Shown: positions 1 to 6,378 of the stretch, in pieces | Position numbering within the stretch: the stretch's first letter is position 1 | Layout of the letters: each line of letters begins with the position of its first letter | Assembly: GCA_030049955.1 (NCBI GenBank) | Contig: JASIJX010000552.1 | Location: 1 to 16,998 of the forward strand | Length of the DNA stretch: 16,998 bases | Direction: 5' to 3' | From: Acidobacteriaceae bacterium | GTDB lineage: Bacteria > Acidobacteriota > Terriglobia > Terriglobales > Acidobacteriaceae | The notes under the pieces: generated by a model | Databases searched by the model: none | What the model was told of the DNA's origin: nothing | What the model saw: the letters and a program-made list of their open reading frames with translations, nothing else | Translations under genes and position numbers: made by a program

Positions 1-35
1 GCCAGGGGGCCTGTGTTCTGTGGAACACCGGAGGT

Positions 36-1040
36 ATGTACACGGTGGAACTGTATGCGGGTGTGCGGCGGGTGGTTCTTGTCGAAGGCAAGAGTCGACG
101 TGCGGCAGCCCGGGAGTTCGGGCTGGCGCGGAAGACAGTCAGCAAGATGCTGGAGTACTCGCAGCCGCCTGGATACCGGCGGCAGAAGCCTGTGCGGCGG
201 CCTAAGCTGGGACCGTGGCAGAACGCGATTGACGCCATTCTCGAAGAGGACAAGTAGCGGTCGAAGAAGCAGCGGCACACGGCCAAGCGCATCTTTGAGA
301 GGTTGCGGGCCGAGCACGGCTATACCGGCGGCTACACCATCGTGAAGGACTATGTGCGGCAGTCGAAGATCGGTGGCCAGGAGATGTTTGTGCCTCTGAG
401 CCATGCGTCGGGCGAGGCGCAGGCCGATTTCGGCGAGGCTCTGGTGGCGATCGCCGGCATCGAGCAGACGGCGCACTTCATGGCCTTCGATCTGCCGCAG
501 TCCGATGACTGCTTCGTGCGAGCATTTCCGGCCGAGACGACGGAAACTGTCCTCGAAGGCCACGTACGCGCCTTCCAGTATTTTGGCGCAGTGCTTACAC
601 GGATTCTCTATGACAACACCACCTTGGTGGTGGCGCGGATCCTGGGCGACGGCGAGCGGCAGAAGACACGCGCCTTCTCGGAGTTGCAGAGCCACTATCT
701 GTTCGCGGAGAAGTTCGGTCGCCCGGGCAGGAGCAACGATAAGGGTAAAATCGAAAATCTTGTGGGTTTCGCCCGCCGCAACTTCATGGTGCCGATTCCT
801 CATGCGGCGAGCTGGGATGAACTGAACACGCAGCTGGCCGCCGATTGCCGGCATCGCCGTGAGCTGCGCTTGCGTGGGCACAGCTAGACCATCGGTGAGC
901 GCTTCCTGCGCGACCGCGCCTCGATGCTGCCGCTGCCAGCTGTGCCTTAGGAAGCCTGCGAGAAGGTCACCGCGCGCGTCAACTCGCTGTCGTTGGTCCA
1001 TTATCGCACCAACGACTACTCCATGCCCACACAGTTCGGG
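36..1040 (+). pseudogene. istA: IS21-family transposase IstA remnant
   Basis: This reading frame matches my memory of IS21-type IstA, the DDE transposase that moves the element with its ATPase helper IstB. The ATG follows GGAGG closely. An N-terminal helix-turn-helix is visible around residues 15-40 (SRRAAAREFGLARKTVSKML). The catalytic triad is intact: D131 in QADFGEA, D193 in LYDNT and E240 in KGKIENLVG. The frame is closed by three in-frame TAG codons, at 255-257, 885-887 and 948-950, yet protein-like sequence continues through each of them. Recognisable similarity stops at NDYSMPTQFG near 1040, so the C-terminal part is missing. No istB follows, and I could not identify element ends. It is inactive as written. 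The family call is firm; the right boundary is where I stop recognising the protein. Confidence 0.88.
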
Positions 1041-1119
1041 TGCGGCTCTTGTTGGTTCCCTTCGTGGTACGATTTCGGTCAGGAATTCCCTGATAATGGC
1101 GGCTGTTCGGAGGACGAAC

Positions 1120-1557
1120 ATGTCAAGGTTCGCGTATGCTGTCCTGCTCGGAAGTCTCTTGTTGCTGACTGGATTGCGTGCTCAGGACGATGATCATTCA
1201 AAGTCGCAAACGCTCGTCTTTCATGTCACGTCCGTCAGTCAAGAAGACGATACAACGTATTGCCAGCCCAATGAGTGTAGCGCGACGAGATTCACTGTCG
1301 AGGGGTACACAGACACATTGCATGTAGGGAAAAGGATTAATTATGTGCTGACTTGCGACGAGATTTTTACACTAGCTCGTAACCTCGTCGCTACATGCTT
1401 CAGAGTCCACGCTGACAACGACTATGATGCAACACTGCTTCAAGACTCTATCGCTTTTGCTGATAGCAAGCCAAAACCGCAGAGTGTGGAGAATCCGCCT
1501 CGTGAAGTGGCCTATGACATTCAGTCGGAGAGAGAAGTAGCCAAACCGCGCAAATGA
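1120..1557 (+). CDS. Small secreted hypothetical protein
   Basis: A 145-residue protein of unknown function. I chose the ATG at 1120 because GGAGGA lies 5 bases upstream; an in-frame ATG at 1096 has no such site. The N terminus is a classical Sec signal peptide: positive MSR, a hydrophobic core (FAYAVLLGSLLLLTG) and a probable cleavage site at LRA/Q, about residue 20. The mature part is polar and carries four cysteines: two in CQPNEC, one in LTCDE and one in ATCFRV, which could form two disulfides outside the cytoplasm. The C terminus is rich in charged residues and proline. It begins 80 bases beyond the istA remnant and has no obvious operon partner. Small secreted proteins of this type are common in Acidobacteriota, but I do not recognise the family. 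Confidence 0.7.
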   Translation: MSRFAYAVLLGSLLLLTGLRAQDDDHSKSQTLVFHVTSVSQEDDTTYCQPNECSATRFTVEGYTDTLHVGKRINYVLTCDEIFTLARNLVATCFRVHADNDYDATLLQDSIAFADSKPKPQSVENPPREVAYDIQSEREVAKPRK

Positions 1558-1693
1558 TGGAACGGAATTGAGGGAGCAACAAACTACGGTGTGCCAAGGC
1601 GAACTTCAACAATGAAGCAACTTATTGAGCCAATGCGTGTCCCTACCAGTGCGGCGGATGCGCTTGAGCGCCCGGAGCGCGGAGGTTGATGGC

Positions 1694-1849
1694 ATGATGA
1701 CGTGTGCGAATGTTTTGACGCTTTTGGGGCTGAGCCTAATCCGATTTGGCGGGCGAGGCGGTGGGTTTGCGTTTCTGCTGTTTGGGTTGCTGATTGTGGG
1801 AGTGGTGATGTGGGCGCTGACGCGGTCGAGCGAGTCGGCGAAAAACTGA
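1694..1849 (+). CDS. Small single-helix membrane protein
   Basis: A 51-residue hydrophobic protein. The open frame extends upstream to 1625, but GGAGG at 1681-1685 sits 8 bases before the ATG at 1694, making that the better start (a second ATG follows at once). It has a short hydrophobic N-terminal stretch (ANVLTLLGLSLI), a glycine-rich turn (GGRGGG) and a clear membrane helix (FAFLLFGLLIVGVVMWAL), ending in a polar tail RSSESAKN. The function is unknown. A hairpin terminator lies 26 bases after the stop, which supports a real transcription unit. Tiny membrane proteins are easily over-called, so confidence is moderate. Confidence 0.5.
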   Translation: MMTCANVLTLLGLSLIRFGGRGGGFAFLLFGLLIVGVVMWALTRSSESAKN

Positions 1850-1874
1850 ACGTTCGTGAAGAGGTGCAGAATAG

Positions 1875-1902
1875 AGCCCCGGCTGACGAAACCGGGGCTT
1901 TG
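1875..1902 (+). terminator. Hairpin terminator after the small membrane gene
   Basis: An 8-bp perfect stem, AGCCCCGG (1875-1882) with CCGGGGCT (1892-1899), and a 9-base loop, followed by TTTGTTG. The T-run is short. It lies between convergent genes, ending the plus-strand gene at 1849 and possibly also the minus-strand gene ending at 1914. Confidence 0.65.
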
Positions 1903-1913
1903 TTGCAGCATGT

Positions 1914-2321
1914 TTAGAACGGAACCGCTTCCGTTGCCTTTGCAGTAGCCGCACTGGGCACCGCAGTCGTCTTCTTCGCCGCCGTAGCCTTCTTGCCAAC
2001 CGGCTTTTTGACAGCAGTCTTTTTGGTGGCCTTCTTCGCAGCCTTTGCCGGAGCTTTCTTTGCCGCTTTCTTAACTGAGGTCGTTTTCGCCGCCTTCGCC
2101 GCAGCCCAACGCTTCTTCTGTGCTTCAGCAATACGCTTCCGCGCTGCGGAACTCAATCTCCGCCGCTGTAGAGCCTTCTTAGCCGTGGCCTTTTCGGTGG
2201 TAGCTTCTTTCTCTGTTTTCCCTGCTGGTGCCGGTGTAACAGCCTTTGCCGCTGCCCAACGCTTCCTCTGCGCTTCAGCGATGCGCCTACGAGCGGCTGG
2301 GCTCAGTTTCCGTCGTCCCAC
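1914..2321 (-). CDS. Histone H1-like Lys/Ala-rich DNA-binding protein (C-terminal part of a split gene)
   Basis: A 135-residue, extremely basic protein starting formally at GTG. It contains two copies of a helical basic motif: LSPAARRRIAEAQRKRWAAAK (residues about 6-26) and LSSAARKRIAEAQKKRWAAAK (about 55-75). The second copy is followed by a long KKA/KKAPAKAAKK tail typical of bacterial histone-H1-like proteins. Proteins of this design in Acidobacteriota usually begin with a short acidic helix (IDEEIxRLxQxRxLL) before the first basic motif. That helix is encoded just upstream in another frame (2303-2449). The GTG has no Shine-Dalgarno sequence, so this frame is more likely the downstream half of a frameshifted gene than an independent one. 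The likely role is nonspecific nucleoid or DNA binding, inferred from composition. Confidence 0.65.
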   Translation of the reverse strand: MGRRKLSPAARRRIAEAQRKRWAAAKAVTPAPAGKTEKEATTEKATAKKALQRRRLSSAARKRIAEAQKKRWAAAKAAKTTSVKKAAKKAPAKAAKKATKKTAVKKPVGKKATAAKKTTAVPSAATAKATEAVPF

Positions 2322-2449
2322 GGTTTCTGCGTGGGTGCGGCGTGCTCTCTAACGGAAGTACCAGCATCCACGCCTGTCAGCATCGCACGCACCTGCCGGA
2401 GCCTCCCAATCTCCTCGTCAATTGCGGCAATTATTAAGTCTTCGTTCAT
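2303..2449 (-). pseudogene. N-terminal fragment of the histone-like gene, out of frame
   Basis: A 48-codon frame starting at ATG (2449-2447) with a good upstream site (GAGGAAAG). It encodes MNEDLIIAAIDEEIGRLRQV followed by RAMLTG, an amphipathic helix that fits the usual N terminus of acidobacterial proteins bearing the SPAARxRIAEAQ motif. It ends at TGA 19 bases into the downstream frame. One extra base in the codon CC(G) near 2321-2323 would fuse the two parts as QKPVGRRKLS. The real gene is therefore probably 1914-2449, broken by a one-base deletion or a sequencing error. I see no canonical -1 slippery heptamer at the junction. Confidence 0.6.
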
Positions 2450-2523
2450 CTTTCCTCGCAAACTAGAAATTTAGAGCCCCAAAACACATAACTATGTCGA
2501 TTCTAGCTAAACTGCTTGCAGGT

Positions 2524-3306
2524 ATGCCTACATTTGCACGCTATATCGGCGTCGATTATTCCGGCGCGGAGACCGCTGACTCTAGTTGTAAGGGCATCCG
2601 CGTGTTCATGGCCGATGGTTCCGGCGAACCGATGCAGGTTCAGCCGCCGCCTAGTCCGCGCCGTTATTGGACTCGCCGTGGACTCGCCGAATGGCTCCGC
2701 GAAGAACTCGACCGGGACATCCCCTCGCTCGTCGGCATCGACCACGCCTTTTCGTTCCCACTCGCCTATTTCGAAAAGTACAGGCTGTCTAGCAACTGGG
2801 AAGACTTTCTGGTTGACTTCCAGTGCCACTGGCCAACCCATGCCCCGCAAACCTACGTGTGCTTCCTCCGTGAAGGAAGTTCCGGAAAAGCGGCAAAAAG
2901 GACAGGACTACGAAGTTGGCTGCGGCTGACGGAGCAATGGACTCCCGCTGCAAAGTCGGTCTTCGGATTCGGCGTCAGTGGCGAGGTCGCCACTTCAACC
3001 CATGCCGGACTGCCTTGGCTCCTCTATCTCAGGAAGCAATGCAAGCGCCCTCTTCACTTTTGGCCGTTCGACGGATGGGAGTTTCCAGAGGGCAAATCCG
3101 TCGTGGCCGAGGTCTACCCGGCTCTGTGGATGCGGCGGTTTCCAAGGGACGACCGGGATGCTGATGAACAGGCCGCGTACGCGGCTGCGGCATGGTTGCA
3201 ACGTGCAGATCGAAGTGAGTCACTTGAGACATTTATCAAACCTACGTTGACTCCGGACGAACGAGAGATTGCCAGATTCGAGGGCTGGATTCTTGGTGTG
3301 GTGTAA
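2524..3306 (+). CDS. DUF429-like RNase H-fold protein
   Basis: A protein of about 260 residues resembling the DUF429/predicted nuclease superfamily, which has an RNase H-like fold and no settled function. The N-terminal strand YIGVDYSGAET carries the first acidic residue. GIDHAFSFP lies in the middle, and EVYPALW plus DADEQAAYAAAAWLQRAD near the C terminus supply the remaining acidic positions expected in this fold. Neither possible start has a strong ribosome site. ATG 2494 adds ten residues (MSILAKLLAG); ATG 2524 is preferred because homologues I recall begin only a few residues before the YIGVDYSG strand. It is divergent from the histone-like gene (75 bases from ATG 2449) and intact, unlike much of the surrounding DNA. 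The substrate is unknown. Confidence 0.65.
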   Translation: MPTFARYIGVDYSGAETADSSCKGIRVFMADGSGEPMQVQPPPSPRRYWTRRGLAEWLREELDRDIPSLVGIDHAFSFPLAYFEKYRLSSNWEDFLVDFQCHWPTHAPQTYVCFLREGSSGKAAKRTGLRSWLRLTEQWTPAAKSVFGFGVSGEVATSTHAGLPWLLYLRKQCKRPLHFWPFDGWEFPEGKSVVAEVYPALWMRRFPRDDRDADEQAAYAAAAWLQRADRSESLETFIKPTLTPDEREIARFEGWILGVV

Positions 3307-3354
3307 ACGCTGGGGACTTTTCCTCAATTTGTGAACCTCTAATGAGGATTGAAA

Positions 3355-3720
3355 ATGCTCTATCCAGCAGTCACAGACCCTGACCTCCGCGACTGGCTCC
3401 ACTGGGCGACCGAGAGCGGCAAAGTCCCGAACTCTGTGAAGACAGTTGCCGAGGCTGCGTGCATCGCTGACCTGTCGAACTATGCTCTGTTGCGTCCGGC
3501 CTTGCTTGAATTGAGGCTGAGACATCTCATGCCGACACGTAATTCGCTTGAACCGAGTGGTGAACAGGTCTCGCCAGAAGGCTCTGACCTAACGCCAGAG
3601 TTGAATGGGTTCATTAAACGTACCCTCGTGCCCATGCTGGTTGCCAGCTACGTTGAAGAGATGAAGAAGGAAGCCAAAGAAGACGCGGGTATGGGAATGG
3701 CTGAGGCCCCTCTGAAGTGA
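3355..3720 (+). CDS. Hypothetical protein, 121 aa
   Basis: An open frame starting at ATG 3355, with GAGGA at 3344-3348 (6-base spacing). An in-frame TTG at 3349 lies too close to that site. The protein begins MLYPAVTDPDLRDWLHWAT and is mostly helical by composition. It has a leucine-rich middle segment (LLRPALLELRLRHLM), a polar linker with SPEGSDLTPEL, and a C-terminal charged helix (EEMKKEAKEDAG). There are no membrane segments, signal peptide or recognisable motif. It starts 48 bases after the DUF429-like gene on the same strand and could be co-transcribed with it. I do not recognise the family. Confidence 0.5.
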   Translation: MLYPAVTDPDLRDWLHWATESGKVPNSVKTVAEAACIADLSNYALLRPALLELRLRHLMPTRNSLEPSGEQVSPEGSDLTPELNGFIKRTLVPMLVASYVEEMKKEAKEDAGMGMAEAPLK

Positions 3721-3842
3721 CGGTCTTTGCGGCGGTGCTGATGCCGAGCTGGTGTCCATCTCGAAAAGATTCTTGGTCTTATGGTTGAAGCGGATTTCGC
3801 TCTTTCCTCAGCGTTTCCTCAAATGCAACCGCATAAACAGTC

Positions 3843-3872
3843 TGGACATCAAATGACTATGCTGCCTATAAT
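3843..3872 (+). promoter_or_regulatory. Sigma-70-type promoter of the toxin-antitoxin operon
   Basis: TGGACA (3843-3848) and a perfect TATAAT (3867-3872) are separated by 18 bases. Standard spacing puts the transcription start at about 3879, exactly on the GTG start codon of the toxin gene. No ribosome site precedes that codon, so the mRNA may be leaderless. Confidence 0.6.
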
Positions 3873-3878
3873 GTAAGA

Positions 3879-4205
3879 GTGGGCAAGAAGAAGAAAAGGG
3901 AGCCGGACAAAGTTGTCTGTAGAGAGAACATTGTTCGGCTGAAAGGCAAGCGCAAGGGCGGGTACCTGAAAGAGACTGTTCGGATGCTGAATGGCGAAGT
4001 CATCGGGTATGCCCTCGCGTACATTAACCCGGTTCTCTGCGGAGTTGATAACGGCAGAGTGCTCGGATATGACAATGCCCACAATTATCACCACCGCCAT
4101 TTCATGGGCGAGGTGACAGGAATTGAGTTCACTAGCTACGACGAGCTTGTAAGCAAGTTCGAAGCGGAAGTTTACGAGTTGTGGAGACAAGAAGATGGCA
4201 AATAA
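3879..4205 (+). CDS. TumE/DUF6516-like toxin of a toxin-antitoxin pair
   Basis: A 108-residue protein with a GTG start and a basic N terminus (MGKKKKREPDK). The central pattern, a strand with INPVLCGVDNGRVLGYDNAH followed by HHRHFMGE and a C-terminal helix SYDELVSKFEAEV, matches the TumE/DUF6516 toxin family as I know it (YxNxxRVxGYDN...HHRH...FxxLxxxFxxDV). Members are encoded directly before a winged-helix antitoxin, as here. The mode of action of most family members is not established. The gene overlaps the antitoxin by 11 bases, so the pair is probably translationally coupled. No sequence outside the frame offers a better start: upstream codons to 3843 contain no ATG, GTG or TTG. Family assignment is from motif memory only. 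Confidence 0.72.
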   Translation: MGKKKKREPDKVVCRENIVRLKGKRKGGYLKETVRMLNGEVIGYALAYINPVLCGVDNGRVLGYDNAHNYHHRHFMGEVTGIEFTSYDELVSKFEAEVYELWRQEDGK

Positions 4206-4572
4206 GGTCAACATTCGTACAGACGGGGTTAAGGGGTTCTTCTCCCGAGCACATGAAACCGCTCAAAAGCTTGACCGGAAAGAATCCATAGCTCCCGAGA
4301 CCGTTATTACATTTGAGGATGCGTCCGCCATGTGGCGCTGCTTGACACCTCAACGAACTCGGCTCATCAAGTTCGTCAAACAGAGCAATGGAACCCCTAT
4401 CGCGAGATTAGCCGTCCAACTCAATCGGCCTCGCCGTGCAGTTGACAGGGACGTCTCTCTTCTGGAGTCAACGGGTTTAGTGAGGACATGTTTCAAAGCG
4501 AATCCGGGACATGGACGAATCAAAATAGTTGAGCCAGTCGCTCACAAGTATCAACTGACTACTACTCTTTAA
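4195..4572 (+). CDS. HVO_A0114/COG4190-like winged-helix antitoxin
   Basis: A 125-residue DNA-binding protein whose ATG lies inside the end of the toxin gene, with GGAGA 7 bases upstream. The core, about residues 50-108, reads LTPQRTRLIKFVKQSNGTPI, then a helix-turn-helix (ARLAVQLNRPRRAVDRDVSLLESTGLV) and a wing (KANPGHGRIKIVEP). This is the HVO_A0114/COG4190 winged-helix type that accompanies DUF6516/TumE toxins. It is expected to neutralise the toxin and repress the shared promoter (family knowledge; autoregulation is inferred). The N-terminal 45 residues, including EDASAMWRCL, probably link or contact the toxin. A strong terminator closes the operon about 40 bases downstream. Confidence 0.75.
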   Translation: MANKVNIRTDGVKGFFSRAHETAQKLDRKESIAPETVITFEDASAMWRCLTPQRTRLIKFVKQSNGTPIARLAVQLNRPRRAVDRDVSLLESTGLVRTCFKANPGHGRIKIVEPVAHKYQLTTTL

Positions 4573-4614
4573 TTTGACCGATGCTTTAGCTCTGCGTTAA
4601 GCACCGTCGCGATT

Positions 4615-4646
4615 AGCCTCTGCAATTGGCGGAGGCTTTTCCTTTT
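4615..4646 (+). terminator. Strong intrinsic terminator of the TA operon
   Basis: A 9-bp stem with one G-T pair, AGCCTCTGC (4615-4623) with GCGGAGGCT (4629-4637), loop AATTG, followed by TTTCCTTTT. It lies 42 bases after the antitoxin stop. Confidence 0.85.
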
Positions 4647-5021
4647 ATGCATTCGTCTCGGCTTGCCGGTTAATCGCTTCGGCAACATTCGATGGGTTCA
4701 TTGACTAAACTTTCCGAACCATAGAAAAGGACGATGAGAGGATTACCTACGATCAACGACTTATGAGTCCAGTATCCAAAGGCATTCTGGACCAGGTACT
4801 TGGACCATGACGCCGCCGGGACACGCGCACCTAAGTTTCATGGGAAAGCTGGCCCAATGCCGAAGGGTAACTACCTAAGCCGACGCTTCTTCGCTTCGGT
4901 GACCGTCAAGACAAACCCAGCCCGCTGGTAATACAGTCGATTCGGTATCGCTGCAAATCCGACTTGCGCTCGCAGCCCACAGAGTTCGCGATGTTATGAA
5001 AGTCCTCATCGAGTAAAATCC
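4647..5021. other. Gene-poor stretch, possible decayed coding
   Basis: I find no convincing complete gene. On the minus strand a 44-codon frame (5040-4906, GTG start) reads protein-like (RIAALRILLDEDFHNIANSV). It may be one more out-of-frame piece of the degenerate gene that lies just to its right. Small features are a hairpin TTGCCG/CGGCAA (4663-4685) and a short direct repeat TGGACCA around 4780-4808. No RNA gene was recognised. Confidence 0.35.
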
Positions 5022-5403
5022 TCAGGGCCGCAATGCGCACGAGGCCGCACGGTCAGGTATGGGCGCGACACGGTCGTCGCCGTCGCGCATCAGCGCCAGT
5101 AGCTTGGAAGCGTTCAACGTGTACCGAAAACCCACGTGCCGGACGAGCCGAACCTTCTCGGCCAATTCGACGGTCATGGGTAATTCGAGCGGATGCTTTC
5201 CCATCTGGGCAGCGATGCTGGATAGGTAGTGCGGAAGTCTGGCTGAGTTGCGAGTCCACGGCGATCGATGGCGTCGGTGAAGGTAATATCGGCATGCCGG
5301 ATCGTCGCGTCTAGGACGGCCCGTTCAGTTGGGTTATGGAGACGTATGGTGCGATCTTCTCGATCAGATCGGCGTAGACGGCTGGGGGGGTGGCGCTGGT
5401 CAT
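5022..5403 (-). pseudogene. Frameshifted gene at the end of the rep-region operon
   Basis: Three overlapping minus-strand pieces look like one protein read in three frames. The first begins at ATG 5403 (MTSATPPAVYADLIEKIAPY) and overlaps the upstream zinc-ribbon gene's stop as ATGA, but ends after 30 residues at 5311. Protein-like sequence continues in a second frame (HNPTERAVLDATIRHADITF, on to RRGLATQPDFRTTYPA). It then moves to a third frame from about 5204 (MGKHPLELPMTVELAEKVRL, then VGFRYTLNASKLLALM) to the stop at 5022. The last piece resembles a winged-helix wing and recalls GYRYILN in the small regulator at 5719-5994. Two frameshifts are needed to restore it. The family is unknown; decay or sequence errors are both possible. 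Confidence 0.5.
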
Positions 5404-5690
5404 ACCCGCATCTCCCATCCGTTGACCGCGTAGTGCTCGATGCTTCCATAGTTGTCGATCTCCCCTTCGAATACTGGACCCCGAGCCAGGCAGGCTCTCC
5501 GGGCGCACTCCATATAAGCGCGGACCTTGCCCGGCGACGTTGAGAACGAAACCAGCCGGGCGGGATGGCAACAAAAGGGGCAGGTGTCGAAGGACGGCGA
5601 CCGCTCAACGGTGCGGCGGTGGTAGCGGACAGCTTGGCGCTTGACGGCACGGGTATCCAAGATTTCCTGGACAGGGGTGGTCTGGGTCAT
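5400..5690 (-). CDS. Lar-like zinc-ribbon protein
   Basis: A 96-residue protein. ATG 5690 is chosen because CAGGAG lies 8 bases upstream; the longer open frame from 5798 lacks this support and would overlap the preceding gene. Residues 1-34 are basic and proline-poor. The rest carries a CPFCC knuckle (C37, C40, C41) and a second cysteine pair (C62, C67) in MECARRACLARGP, ending with an aromatic segment AVNGWEMRV. The order CPFC, strand, C-x-C, ARGP, then a Trp near the end recalls the Lar restriction-alleviation family, where the C terminus usually reads AxxxWN. The second pair has four residues between cysteines instead of two, so the match is imperfect. Spacing to the upstream regulator is 28 bases, and it overlaps the downstream frame by 4 bases. 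Confidence 0.6.
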   Translation of the reverse strand: MTQTTPVQEILDTRAVKRQAVRYHRRTVERSPSFDTCPFCCHPARLVSFSTSPGKVRAYMECARRACLARGPVFEGEIDNYGSIEHYAVNGWEMRV

Positions 5691-5718
5691 ATCGGTATCT
5701 CCTGGGTTAGGCTCAGGC

Positions 5719-5994
5719 TCACGCCCAGAGCGAGCTTTCGTTAAGGATGTAGCGGTATCCGCCGATCCTGCACAGAAGTCTGCGCAAGAGCAACGCATTC
5801 ACGGCTGGTGAGACTTCGGCCACATCCACACCGAGACGTTGCGCGATCCTGGATTCAGACAGCAAGCAGTCGGAATCGTCGCGGACGCCTTGAGCATTCC
5901 GGACAATGACGGTGAGAACGTCCTGCTGGATCGGTGGGAGCGAGCGATAGATGGGATGCCGGTGGAGCATCTGAGTCGTGGGCGGATCGATCAT
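5719..5994 (-). CDS. Small winged-helix protein, 91 aa
   Basis: It starts at ATG 5994 with GGAGG 8 bases upstream. Residues about 20-85 read as a winged helix: PIQQDVLTVIVRN, then LLSESRIAQRLGVDVAEVSP (helix-turn-helix), then ALLLRRLLCRIGGYRYILN (wing). It is probably a DNA-binding regulator or a replication accessory of the plasmid-like module. It lies 76 bases downstream of another small winged-helix gene and 28 bases upstream of the zinc-ribbon gene, all in one direction, suggesting an operon. I do not recognise a named family. Confidence 0.6.
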   Translation of the reverse strand: MIDPPTTQMLHRHPIYRSLPPIQQDVLTVIVRNAQGVRDDSDCLLSESRIAQRLGVDVAEVSPAVNALLLRRLLCRIGGYRYILNESSLWA

Positions 5995-6070
5995 TTTGGA
6001 AGCCTCCGGGGTGAATTTTGCTTGCTACCTATCACCGAGAAAGTTTGTTTCCGGTTTTAGGTAAATTCGG

Positions 6071-6277
6071 TCATACGGTGGTCGTGGTCCGGGCGTAGAT
6101 AGTCGGGCGATCCTTAGATTTGACGACCTTACCGGCGATGCGCAGCGAGCGCAACGCCTCGCGCAACGTGCTAATACTGTTCGTGCCGGTGGACTTGGCC
6201 AACTGGTCGAGCGTCTGCGGCTGGTCCTTCAGGCTGAAAAGAACGAGCCGGGCGGTGGGGGTGAGCAGACCTTGCAT
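6071..6277 (-). CDS. Small winged-helix DNA-binding protein, 68 aa
   Basis: The ATG at 6277 has an ideal site (CAGGAGG, 7-base spacing). Almost the whole protein is one winged helix: LTPTARLVLFSLKDQPQTLD, then QLAKSTGTNSISTLREALRSL as recognition helices, then IAGKVVKSKDRPTIYARTTT as the wing. It is MarR/ArsR-like in layout but too short for those families' dimerisation helices. A 12-bp palindrome, ACTACTGGTAGT, lies 24 bases upstream and may be its operator. It is the first gene after the Rep-like gene and a GC-rich hairpin. Confidence 0.62.
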   Translation of the reverse strand: MQGLLTPTARLVLFSLKDQPQTLDQLAKSTGTNSISTLREALRSLRIAGKVVKSKDRPTIYARTTTTV

Positions 6278-6300
6278 TTGATTGCCTCCTGGATTTCGGT

Positions 6301-6318
6301 ACTACTGGTAGTTGTCAA
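6301..6318 (-). promoter_or_regulatory. Candidate operator/promoter of the small winged-helix gene
   Basis: On the minus strand TTGACA (6318-6313) abuts the perfect 12-bp inverted repeat ACTACTGGTAGT (6301-6312), 24 bases before the ATG. No good -10 hexamer follows at the right distance, so the promoter part is weak; the palindrome is what supports a regulatory site. Confidence 0.35.
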
Positions 6319-6345
6319 AGCCGCGCGACTGGCCGGACCGCGCGG
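6316..6345 (-). terminator. GC-rich hairpin after the Rep-like gene
   Basis: A 7-bp perfect stem (CCGCGCG 6321-6327 with CGCGCGG 6339-6345) and an 11-base loop, 34 bases past the stop of the 518-aa gene. On the minus strand it is followed by CTTTGA, only a short T-run, so termination is likely but may be partial and allow read-through into the downstream genes. Confidence 0.42.
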
Positions 6346-6378
6346 TACGAAAATGCGTTTCTATAAAGAATTGAAAAG

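Noticed and set aside
2303..2321. Programmed -1 frameshifting in the histone-like gene
   Set aside because: No slippery heptamer of the usual form and no evident downstream stem-loop; a plain indel is more likely.
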